From the NCBI GenBank assembly GCA_038049695.1, contig CP142456.1, positions 24,415,001 to 24,479,000 of the forward strand: 64,000 nt of DNA. Direction: 5' to 3'. The translations under genes and the position numbers were made by a program. Shown here piece by piece: positions 23,937 to 34,782 of this stretch; within the stretch, counting starts at the first letter, position 1, and each line of letters starts with the position of its first letter. A model generated the notes under the pieces. It was not told the origin of the DNA, ran no database searches, and saw nothing but the letters and a program-made list of their open reading frames with translations. The DNA comes from Cinnamomum chago (taxonomy: Eukaryota > Streptophyta > Magnoliopsida > Laurales > Lauraceae).

Positions 23937-26270
23937 AAATGCACAACAGACAAGCTCCATCCATGATAACCTCCAAAAGAAGTAGAAGAATAATTTTGTT
24001 GAATAGAAGGTGTAGGAGGGGGCATATTTCACAGACTAGCGTAGGGATCAGTAAGTTGATTGCCCAAGAAGCTAGGTAGCTTGACTATAAACCTGAGAAA
24101 TAATATTCTGGAGAATCTGATATGGTCGTATTTGTTTTTGGGAGAAGATCCTTTGAGAACCCGACCCCTAATCTCTTGGATTAGTGTTGTTTTATTTGTG
24201 GATTAGTTTCTTTTAGTGGGATTAGTATTTGTTGGGTTGAGTTCGTGAGCTAGAATGGTTTTCTTCTAGTTTTGAGCTTTTGAGTGCTTTGGTAGCTTGT
24301 GGGGCCCTTTGGGGGTTCCCTTTTCGGCTTTGCTTTTACTTGTGAGATTTTTTCGATTTGTTTCGTATTGTGTTTTTGGCCCGTTACATTCATCTTGAGG
24401 AATCCTACAACTTTCATGTTGGCCCCGTATCCATTTGAGAACCCGAAACCCGATTTCTTGGCCTTGAGGGCAAAACAGTCATTGCACACCAAATCTGTAC
24501 CCAAAACTTGATATTCCCGAAACCCGCGAAACATATACTTTTTGTAAACTAGATATTTCGACGATCATTTCTTCCTTCTTCGTCGAATCCATCCAGGTCC
24601 CAAATTAGATGATTTCAGCCACCCAAGTTCTTTAAGTTGTGGGACCCAAACCTCACTTGCTTATAAGAGGAACCCATCTCCTTCATTCATTTCATTCACC
24701 ATTGTTCCAGCTGAACCTAGGGTTTTCCCTTGTGCTTCTTGTGAGAACCCGACCCCTGATCTCTTGGATTAGTGTTGTTTTATTTGTGGATTAGTTTCTT
24801 TTAGTGGGATTAGTATTTGTTGGGTTGAGTTTGTGAGCTAGAATGTGTTTTCTTCTAGTTTTGGGCTTTTGAGTGCTTTGGTAGCTTGTGGGGCCCTTTG
24901 GGGGTTCCCTTTTCGGCCTTGCTTTTACTTGTGAGATTTTTCCGATTTGTTTCCTATTGTGTTTTTTGCCCGTTGCATTCATCTTGAGGAATCCTACAAC
25001 TTTCATGTTGATCCCATATCCATTTGAGAACCCGAAACCCGATTTCTTGGCCTTGAGGGCAAAACAGTCTTTTCACACCAAATCTGTACCCAAAACTCGA
25101 TATTCTCGAAATCCGTGAAACATATACTTTTTGGAAACTAGATATTTCGACGATCATTTCTTTCTTCTTCGTCGAATTCATCCGAAGTCCAGATAGAGAT
25201 GATTTCAGCCTAATTAGGATTGTTCATGGTGGAGCCCACTCCTCACTTACTACAAGAGGAGACCTTCTTCTTCCATTTCATTTTTCCAGCACAAACACAA
25301 GTTAGGGCTTCCTTCTCTTCTTCTTGCTCTTGCTCTCCACCACTCAATCCAATCCAAAGCTTGCACCTAGAAGAGATTAGAGATCATCATTTCTTCATCT
25401 GATTGAGAGCTTCCTTCCAATAGCTTTTGGTGGAGCAAATCATCCATTTCAAGATCTCCTTGAGCCTACCATTGCCATTAGAGGACCTTGCAAGTAAGTG
25501 TTCTTCTTCATCTTCTAGATTTGTAATCTTCTATCCTTAGAGAAGCTCCACCTTGATTATTGAATGGTTTCATTGTCATTTCATTGTTTAATCCATTTTA
25601 GGGCTTTTTTGGGGGGTTTTGTAGAGATTGTGGATCTTGAGCTTGAGAGGTGATTAGGAGCTTGATTTGCTAGATTGGAACCCAAGGCAAGTGGATGAAT
25701 GGATGGTTTTAATGTTATCAAAGTTTTATGAGAAAATCCCAAGTTTATTTCTTGTTTTTGATCATTGGATACATGTTGCACATATGCTCCTTGTCACATA
25801 TATATGGATTTCGAAATTTGCACATTAATGGTTGTTTCTATCTTGTTAATCTCTTGGAGAGGTATGCATTTCATTTGATCAAGTTTACTCATATGGTTTT
25901 ATAAAGAATAGGATTGGTTTCGCTAATCATGGTTATGTTTATGAACTACATTGATTTGAAATTGATACTCATTTATAGAGTTGTGCTAAAACATCTTTGG
26001 TTATGGAAATGTGATCAATAGACCTTGTTTATCTATAAATGTTGACTCAAATGAACCCTTGTCTATGATGGGAACTCGAACCTTGTTTGGGGATTGAATG
26101 TGAAGAAAGAGGTGTTTGGATTTAATGATTCATTGAAGTTTTGATGGGAGCTTAATTGTAATTAGGATGTTGTTGAAGTAAGGAAAAACTCATTGGTTTA
26201 AGTGTTGGAAAGGAAAGGAAAAAGGAAGAGAAAGAGGGGAACTGAACTGCCCGGAATTCAGTTTCTGGAC

Positions 26271-26400
26271 AGTTCGCTCGAGCGACCATGACAGTTCGCT
26301 CGAGCGACCTGTCCAAAAAAGGTTACGGGTTTTCCAGTAACTTGGTCGCTCGAACGCATTCTAATAACCGCTCGACCGATGGGTTCGCTCGAGCGATGCG
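26271..26400 (+). repeat. Palindromic cassette, GCTCGAGC class, in C2
   Basis: Three full TCGCTCGAGCGA words and two near-words (CGCTCGAACG, CGCTCGACCG). The flanks match those of the C1 cassette: a purine-rich ggaaaggaaaaagg run on the left and CAGTGAAATTTGATATT on the right. Confidence 0.88.
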
Positions 26401-27679
26401 GTTAGCCTGGCATGGGTCACGCTGGTCAGTGAAATTTGATATTGTTTATCTTTGGAAACCTTTGGGCTTTCTATGAGTCCTAGGGGTATATACCTTAGTG
26501 TTAAGACCAATTATGCCCTAATCTAAGGTCTTTAAGACTAGGGAACTAAAAGAAAAGAATGGTGTTGATTTAGACACTAATTCGTGGTTTTAGGTGGGAC
26601 CTTGACTACCCCTTTTTGGACTGTTTGGACCATGTGTGAGAATGTCTTGAGCCGACACGCCTCACGGTTGGTTCGGTGGCATCGAAGTGCAATCCATTTC
26701 AATCTTGAACGGGATGGAACGACGCGATATCTTCTTTATATCTAAACACAAGTCTTTCCCTTGGTTATCGCGGATGCTATTCCTTTCGGTGACTGAATCG
26801 GTTGCTCAATGTTTCCGGATTAATGTCATGCCTAGGATGGACTATTTATAATCTTGATTTTTGCTATTGTAACACCTAGTACTACCCATAAGCTCATGAT
26901 AAGTTTTAAAAATAGTAGAAGTGCATAAGGAGCCCGGGATGTCTTCAAACTCAAGGAGTACCAAGTAATGACTATAATCGACATACGGGACCCCTATTCA
27001 CTTAAATAGATCTTGAAATTAATACTTTTTCCCGAAATTGTTATAGTTCATTGTTTCACCTCTTTTCCCGAGATTTGCATTACATGACTTGTTTCCCGAA
27101 AGCATTGAAGTTACTCTTGTAACAGTTATTTGTCCCGAGATGTATTCCCGATATGAAATGACAGTGTGCCCTTGAGCACCCCCGTCTTACCCGTTTATTT
27201 ATCGTACTTGATTTACTTGCATATGTCCCGATTTGTGATTTGACCCATGAGTCGGCATCACTAAGCTTGGATACCTTGTCGGTTTGATCCACCGACTTGG
27301 AAATCCCTCTCCCGTCCCGCCAGCTGCAGTTTGGATCCCGATACCCAGTTATTACCGTGGTCCCGTCCCGATACCCAGTTCGCTACCGTGGTCCCGTTCC
27401 CGTATATTTATATTGTATATATGATTTACGTTGAGTCTCCTCACCTTGTGTGACTGAGACCAACGTCCCGTTATACTCTTGTCACTTCGGTGATAGAGGA
27501 CTTAGCTTCTTGTGATTGCCATCTTGCCAGTTCCCGATTCCTTGGATACCCGACATGTTTTATATTGCTTACTTGCTTTCCGATAAATGATTCGTTTCCT
27601 TTATGAAAGTTGTTATTTAAACAAGTGTTAATATTCTCCAATGTAAATTCAGTTATTATTATATTGTCTTCTGTTCTTT

Positions 27680-28330
27680 GTACCCGCACATGTTTTAAAT
27701 GAATGCCGGTTGGTTGAATGCCCATGCTTTTACATACGTTTCAAACGATCAATGATTTTGCTAGATTTACATGATTACACATGTTTTAAATGAATACCCG
27801 AATTGTTAAATATCCGTACTTTGTTTTAAATGACATTTGGTTTGTCAGATCCCCAGGTTTATACATGTTTTAAATGAATACCCGACTTGTTAAATATCCA
27901 TGCTTTGAAATATGTTTTAGATGACACTTGTTTTGCCAGATTCCTATGTTTATACCTATTTTACATGATACCCGATTTGTTTAAATATCCATACTTTGGA
28001 ATAGGTTTAAATGAACATTAGTCTTGTCAGATTTCTTTGGTTACACCTGTTTTAAATGAACACCCGGTTTGTTAAATATCCGTATTTTCACATATGTTTC
28101 AAATGGACATTGGTTTTGCTAGACTGCTATGAATACCTCGGTTGTTGTATACTTGTGTTTTTACTTAAGTTTCAAATGAACGTTGTTTTGCCATACCGCT
28201 ATGTTTATACATGTTTTAGACGAACACCCGATTGTCAAATATCTATGATTATAGATGATGTAAATGAACACATGTTTTATTAGATCTTCACGTTTCACCC
28301 ATGCTTGAAATGAATACCGGTTTTCCCCGA
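27680..28330 (+). repeat. Degenerate tandem array, about 88-90 bp period, in C2
   Basis: About seven units, each with acatgttttaaatga, a gttaaatatcc phrase and a ttgccagat or ttgctagat phrase. The same array occurs in C1 (about 31210-31760) and G (about 48395-49030) with different unit numbers. Confidence 0.85.
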
Positions 28331-29766
28331 GATTCCCTACTTTGTACCCGTTTAATTATATACAGCATTTGATCGAATATCATGATTTATTTTATGTTTT
28401 ATTCTTCAGTATATTTGTTATCTTTTCATCCACCTGCCAGACCGTCGTGTCTGACCCACTACTTTTGGTACTCAGGTTCAGATTTCTTCGTCCCGAGTTG
28501 AGTGCTTGAGTTGGCTGTGGAGCCATGTTGTGCAGGTTGTTCTGTCGGCTATGTCATGTAGACATTGAGCTTGACATCGGAGCTACGTCACATTTGGGTA
28601 GTAGTTTATAGCTTTTTGTTATATGGCTTTTATTAGCCTTTTCTTGGGATTCTTAATTAATGTACATTGATAATTGTAACTTGAACATATTTGGGAATGT
28701 AATATCCTGTTACCGTCAGCTCTGTAATTTATTGTGATGGTTTACTCCAGTCTGATATGATTCTTGATATAATAGCTATATGCTAGAGGTTGGGTGCGAC
28801 ACGGAATCCGATGGCCACGGACTCTGGGTCGCAACGCCACAAATGCTTCCGCAAAATATTCAGAATGTGTTGTCTTCACACAAGCGGATCCTGGGAGAAG
28901 TAAAATACATTTATGCTTAATCCCATTCCCGCCCCCGAGGTTCTGGTTCGGGGGCGTGACACTTCTCTCCTTCTTCTTGCTTCTTCATCTCCAAGCCACA
29001 CCAAGAGTTCATCAATCAAGCAATGGAGACCACCTTCTTCTTCCTCATCTTGCAAGCTTTCCATTGATACCATTTTTGGAGAAATCTCCCAACCTAGAGA
29101 CCTCCCTTGATCTTGTTCTTCTCATTTGAAGGTCATCCAAGTAAGTGTTCTTCTTCATCTTCTAGATTTGTAATCTTCTAGCCTTAGAGAAGCTCCACCT
29201 TGATTATTGAAAGGTTTCCTTGTCATTTCATTGTTTAACCCATTTTAGGGTTTGTTTTGGGGATTTTTGTAGAGATTGTGGATCTTGAGCTTGAGGGGTG
29301 ATTAGGAGCTTGATTTGCTTGATTAGAGTCAAAGGCAAGTGGATGAATGGATGGTTTCAATGTTATCAAAGTTTTAGGAGAAAATCCTAAGTTTTATTAC
29401 TTGTTCTTGATAATGTGATATATGTTTCTACACATGCTTCTTGTCATATTTCCATTGATTTCGAAATTGCATATTAATGGTGGTTTCTCTCTTGTTAATC
29501 TCTTGGAAAAATGTGCTTTCATTTGGTCAAGTTTGTTCATATGGTTTTAAAAGGAATGAGGTTGGATTGGCTATTCATGGTTATGTTTATAAGTTACATT
29601 GACTTGAAATTGATACCCGTTTAAAGAGGTGTTTGAATTTAATTGTTCATTGGAGTTTTAATGAGGTTTTGAAGTGATTATGGAAGAGAAATGCTAGTGG
29701 TTTAAGTGTTGGAAAAGAAAGGAAAAAGGAAGGAAAAGTTCAGTTTCCCGGACCTGCTGCACGCCC

Positions 29767-29852
29767 AGGTCCGATCGATCGGACCTACAGGCCGATCGAT
29801 CGGCCTGTCTTTAACTGAGAGGCTTTTTGGGCCGATCGATCAGCCGATCGAT
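29767..29852 (+). repeat. Palindromic cassette, GATCGATC class, in C1
   Basis: Two CCGATCGATCGG-type words, then GCCGATCGATC and CCGATCGAT variants. The spacer CTGTCTTTAACTGAGAG is the reverse complement of the copia-1 LTR spacer CTCTCAGTTAAAAGACAG apart from one A. The right flank CAGTGAAATTTGATATT is the same as in C2. Confidence 0.88.
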
Positions 29853-32414
29853 ATTTGTTTTGAGTCCAGTGAAATTTGATATTTGTTTTTTTTTGGAAAC
29901 CTTTGGGCTTTCTATGAGTCCTAGGGGTGTATACCTTAGTGTTAAGACCAATTGTACCCTAATCTAAGGTCTCTAAGACTAGGGAACTAAAAGAAAAGAA
30001 TGGTGTTGATTAGACACTAATTCTTGGTTTTAGGTGGGACCCTGACTACCCTTTTTGGACTGTTTGGACCATGTGTGAGAACGTCTCGAGCCGACACGCC
30101 TCACGGTTGGTTCGGTGGCATCGAAGTTCAATCCATTTCAATCTTGAACGGGATGGAACGACGCGATATCTTCTTTATATCTAAACACAAGTCTTTCCCT
30201 TGGTTATCGCGAATTCTATTCCTTTCGGTGACTGAATAGGTTGCTCGATATTTCCGGATTAATGTCATGCCTAGGATGGACCGTTGATAATCTTGATTTT
30301 TGCTATTGTAACATCTAGTGCTACCCATAAGCTCATGTTAAGTTTTGAAAATAGTAAAAGTGCATAAGGAGCCCGGAATGTCTTCAAACTCAAGGAGTAC
30401 CAGGTAATTATTATAATCGACATACGGGACCCCTATCCACTTAAATAGATCCTGAAATTTATATTTTTCCCGGAATTGTCATAGTTCATTGTTTCACCTC
30501 TTTTCCCGAGATTTGCATTACATGACTTGTTTTCCCGAAAGCATTGGAGTTACTCTAGTAACAGTTACTTGTCCCGAAGTGCATTGCACCACATGATATG
30601 TCAGTGTGCCCTTGAGCACCCCCGTCTTGCCCGTTTGATTATGTATTTATACTTGATTTACTTGCATTGTCTCGATTGGATTTGACCTATGAGTCGGCAC
30701 CACTAAGCTTGGATAACCTTGTTGGTCTGATCCACCGACTTGGAGATCCCCCTCTTGTCCCGCCAGCTGCAGCTTGGATCCCGCTACCCGGTTATTACCG
30801 TGGTCTTGTCCCGATACCGCAGATTGCTACTGTGGTCCACGATGCCCGGCTCGCTACCGTGGTCATGTATAGTATATGTATATGCATTCATGAGATCCAC
30901 TGTTTCTCCTCACCTCGAGGGACTGAGATCAGTGCCTAGATATGTATTTATATGAGATCCCCTGTTTCTCCTCACCTCGAGTGACTGAGATCAGGGCCTA
31001 GTTATTGCTCTATCGCTTTAGTGAAAGAGGACTTAGCTTCGTGTGGTTGCCATCTTGCCAGTTCCCGATTCCTTGGATACCCGACATGTTTTATATTGTT
31101 TACTTGCTTTCCGATAAATGATTCGTTTCCTTTACGAAAGTTGTTATTTAAACAAGTGCTAATATTCTCCAATGTAAATTCAGTTATTATTATATGGTTT
31201 TCTATCCTTTGTACCCGCACATGTTTTAAATGAATGCCGGTTGGGTGAAGAACCATGCTTTTACATATGTTCCATACGATCAATGATTTTACTAGATTTA
31301 TATGATTACACATGTTTTAAAGGAATACCCGAATTGTGAAATATCCGAGCTTGCTTTAAAGGACATTTGTTTTGTCAGATTCCTATGTTTATACCTGTTT
31401 TAAATGATTACCCGATTCGTTAAATATCCATGCTTTGAAATATGTTTCAAATGGCACTTGTTTGCCAGATCCCTACGTTTATACCTGTTTTAAACGAAAT
31501 CCGGTTTGTTAAATATCCGTATTTCTACATAGGTTTCAAATGGACATTGGTTTTGCTAGACTGCTATGAATACCTGGTTTGTTGTATACTTATGTTTTTA
31601 CTTAAGTTTCAAATGAACGTTGTTTTGCCATACCGCTAGATTTATACATGTTTTAGGCGAACACCCGATTGTCAAATATCTATGATTATAAATGATGTAA
31701 ATGAACACATGTTTTATTAGATCTTCACGTTTCACCCATGCTTGAAATGAATACCGGTTTTCCCCGAGATTCCCGACTTTGCACCCGTTTAATTATATAC
31801 AGCATTTGATCGAATATCATGATTTATCTTATGTTTTATTCTTCAGTATATTTGTTATCTTTTCATCCACCTGCCAGACCGTCGTGTCTGACCCAATACT
31901 TTTGGTACTCAGGTTCAGATTTCTTCGTCCCGAGTTGAGTGCTTGAGTTGGCTGTGGAGCCATGTTGTGCAGGTTGTTCTGTCGGCTATGTCATGTAGAC
32001 ATTGAGCTTGACATCGGAGCTACGTCACATTTGGGTAGTAGTTTATAGCTTTTTGTTGTATGGCATTTATTAGCCTTTTCTTGGGATTCTTAATTAATGT
32101 ACATTGATAATTGTAACTTGAACATATTTGGGAATGTAATATCCTGTTACTGTCAGCTCTGTAATTTATTGTGATGGTTGCTCCAGTCTGATATGATTCT
32201 TGATATAATAGCTATGTGCTAAAGGTTGAGTGCGACGCGGAATCCGATGGCCACGGACTTCGGGTCGCAAAGCCACAAATGCTTCCGCAAAAATATTCAG
32301 AATGTGTTGGGATGTGTTGTCTTCACACACACGGATCCTGGGAGAAGTAAAATACATTTATGCTTAATCCCATTTCCCGCCCCCGAGGTTTCGGTTCGGG
32401 GGCGTGACATCCTT

Positions 32415-32533
32415 GAGTTCCTCTCCTACCAAATATGCCAAGCAAAAGCTGGAAACAACAACTTAACAAAGAGCATCAATCCTTTATGATGCTGATCCAC
32501 CCGATCTACAATAGTATGTATCATTGCTGAAAA
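32415..32533. other. Flank right of C1, probable LINE relic piece
   Basis: Short sequence that continues the pre-insertion flank at 24148. On the minus strand it reads as a possible extension of the LINE relic, but it is too short to be sure. Confidence 0.3.
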
Positions 32534-32614
32534 GTTGCGTTTAAACCATAATACAAGTAAGTCGCGTTTAAACCATAATACAGGTAAGTCGCGTTTAAAC
32601 CATAATACAAGTTA
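32534..32614. repeat. 27-bp tandem repeat, three units
   Basis: Three nearly identical 27-bp units of the phrase gtcgcgtttaaaccataata plus seven bases, starting at 32534, 32561 and 32588. Confidence 0.92.
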
Positions 32615-32783
32615 AGGTCCCAAATCAGTTCTCTTTTAGACTTCAATTCAGTCAAATTAATAACCTAGACTAGAATCAAGCAATCAGTGAAGGAGGCCCA
32701 TGATTTCCTATGTGGAAAATCCTACACGGGAAAAAGCATGGGTCTTACCGTCTAGGCCGCAGACAACCAAGAACTATAGAAAT

Positions 32784-33698
32784 TGTTAGGAATTTTAGTG
32801 TTGGCTAAATTCATGGGTTGGACAAAACTCTGGGTCTTTTGAGTTGTATTTTTTATTTAGAAAATGACTCTGAAGATAGAAGGTTGGAATGACTTAGAAG
32901 AAGAAAGTCTGAAAGAATTAGAAGAAGAAAGCTGGAGGAAAGAGTGATGAATTTCCGGATCAACCAGAGAGGGGTTCGCTCGAGCGACCATCATATCCGC
33001 TCTAGCGAACAGGTCGGGTTGCCCAGCGCTGAAACAGAGGCTGGTCCGCTCGAGCGCACCCAATGACCGCTCGAGCAAACCAAGTGCAATGTATTACGAA
33101 TTTTGGAAAATGCTACTCTAATTGTGCTCAAACTGCTGGTTTTAGTCCTAATCATCTTAGGCAACTTTAAGCACGTCCTTATGGCTATTTAAAGGACTCA
33201 AGGGCTATTCCAAAGAGTGACCTGACCTCTCAAAGTGCTGAGTTAGAAATTATCATTAAGAGTTTTTCTTCTCTAGAGTTTTAGGAAGTTGTGCTGCCAA
33301 GTTCTCTAGAGTCAGTTCTTCTGCATCCTTTGTAGAAGATTATCTTCTTGCGAGAAGATTTGAGGAGTCAGACGCTGGATTGAATCTGTTGCAATCAACG
33401 GTGTGAAGTCGTTGAAGCGTGAAGCGACACAAGGTAACTTCAGTCCTTGGGTAGGGGATATATGGGGAAGAGATCTGAGTTTCTTATAATTGCGAGATTC
33501 ATAGTGTTTGATTTGATCCAGTTCGGATCGGTGGTTTTTCACCCGATTAGGGTTTTCCACCTTAAGTTTGGTGTCCTTGTGGTGTGTACTTATTTTGTTT
33601 ATTTCCGCTGCATATTGTTTATTTCTGCACACTATTAGCTTGATTGTTTGAGTACACCAATCTAGAGATCGCAGAGACCCCATAATTAAAATTTTTCA
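32784..33698 (+). repeat. 5' LTR of copia-3
   Basis: 915 bp, TGTTAGGAATTTTAG to TTTTTCA. Palindromic cassette at 32971-33084, TATA-like ctatttaaagg near 33184. The first 520 bp match 38224-38743 and the last 60 bp match 44086-44144. Confidence 0.9.
32971..33084 (+). repeat. Palindromic cassette, GCTCGAGC class, 5' LTR of copia-3
   Basis: TTCGCTCGAGCGACC, a variant CGCTCTAGCGA, CCGCTCGAGCG and CCGCTCGAGC words, with a CTGAAACAGAGGCTGG spacer. It lies 190-300 bp into the LTR and about 100 bp upstream of the TATA-like site. The 3' LTR copy is at 38411-38524, with a few base differences. Confidence 0.86.
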
Positions 33699-34782
33699 AT
33701 TGGTATCAGAGCGGGTTGCACTATCTTGTTGTGTTTGATCCTACAAGATTTCTAGAATGGTGCTCAATAGAGAAGGGACATCTACCTCCAAGCCTCCTTT
33801 GTTTGACGGTTCTAATTATGCATATTGGAAACAAAGGATGATTGGGTTTCTCAAGTCCATTGATGATGATGTTTGGGATATTGTTGAGGAGGGCTACTCC
33901 AGACCTACAATTGTGGTTAATGGACAAACTGTTCCTAAACCAAAAGCCCAATGGTCTAAGGATGAGAAGCATGCATCCAATTGTAATAACAAGGTTGTGA
34001 ATAGCATATGAGGCTCTGTTTTGCAGAGCAGGAAAGTTTCGAAGGATTTCCACTTGCAAAACTGCAAAAGAATCATGGGAAGTTTTACAGACAACTTACG
34101 AGGGTACAGACACGGTGAAGCAAGCTAAATTGCAAAGGCTGAATAAAGAATTTGAAACCATCGTGATGGAAGAAGATGAGACCTTTGATCAATTTAATGC
34201 AAGGCTGAATGATATTGTCAATGATGTTTTCATTTTGGGGGGAAGAAATACCAGAACACAAAATTGTCAAGAAAATTATGAGGTCTCTACCTTCGAGGTT
34301 TGATTCTAAAGTTGATGCTATTGAAGAAAATAAGGATCTGAATACCCTCAAGGTAAATGAACTGGCTGGAAATCTTCAGACTTTTGAAGCAAACCGTTTG
34401 AATAAAGGAAAATCAAAAGCGAAGGATATTGCTTTGAAAGCCATCTCAAAATCAAGAAAGAAGCCTGCAAAGAAAATTGAGTCTGGTTCTGAATCTGATG
34501 CTGAAGATGATATGGCTGAGTTTGTGAAGTGTTTCAAAAAATACATGAAGACAAAACGAGCCAATAAAAAGAATTTCAGATCCGAGAAGAAGGATCCTGC
34601 AAAAGGGACAAAGTGTTTTGAGTGCCAAGGCTATGGTCACTATGCTAATGAGTGTGCCAACAAGAAAATGGGTACAAAGCAAAAGGCTCTCAATACTACT
34701 TGGGATGAAGAATCTTCTGAAGAAGAAAAGGAAAATGCAAAAGATCTTGAGGATGATCCTTCTAACAATGTGAATGGCAAGT

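Larger units (their letters stand above)
17900..24148 (-). mobile_element. Decayed LINE, 3' part with RNase H, split by solo LTRs
   Basis: Three separated pieces (17900-18344, 20770-20966, 23942-24148), perhaps a fourth from 32415 to about 32520, read continuously on the minus strand once the inserted LTRs are set aside. The best-preserved stretch, 18160-18357 minus, reads SPWKHRFQFRKLHAMVQQF then FYIEHISLQTWRLGQKI. This resembles the end of the RNase H domain (PW...F..L...F...I.HI.R..N..AD) found at the C-terminus of many plant L1-type ORF2 proteins. An AT-rich tail with a LINE-3'UTR feel follows. No poly(A) or target duplication was found and many stops are present. A degenerate host gene is possible. 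Confidence 0.5.
24740..28961 (+). mobile_element. Solo LTR C2, 4222 bp, same family as C1 and nested in it
   Basis: Begins TGTGAGAACCCGACCCC and ends GGGGGCGTGACA, with an exact cttct duplication (24735-24739 and 28962-28966). Nearly the same sequence as C1 over most of its length, including the first 450 bp, the block around 26880-27600 and the last kilobase. It differs from C1 in the palindromic word it carries (26271-26400). Confidence 0.88.
24154..32409 (+). mobile_element. Solo LTR C1, about 4.03 kb without its insert, Gypsy-like
   Basis: Begins TGAGAACCCGACCCC and ends GGGGGCGTGACA, with an exact tcctt duplication (24149-24153 and 32410-32414). It is interrupted by C2, so C1 proper is 24154-24739 plus 28967-32409. 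It contains the conserved inverted repeat (24557-24587), a TATA-like ttataagagg (24661), the GATCGATC cassette (29767-29852) and an approximately 88-bp degenerate tandem array (about 31210-31760). Non-coding, so a solo LTR is the best reading. Confidence 0.85.

Noticed and set aside
23733-24079. Plus-strand frames at the end of solo LTR A
   Set aside because: They overlap, cross the LTR boundary and show no domain.
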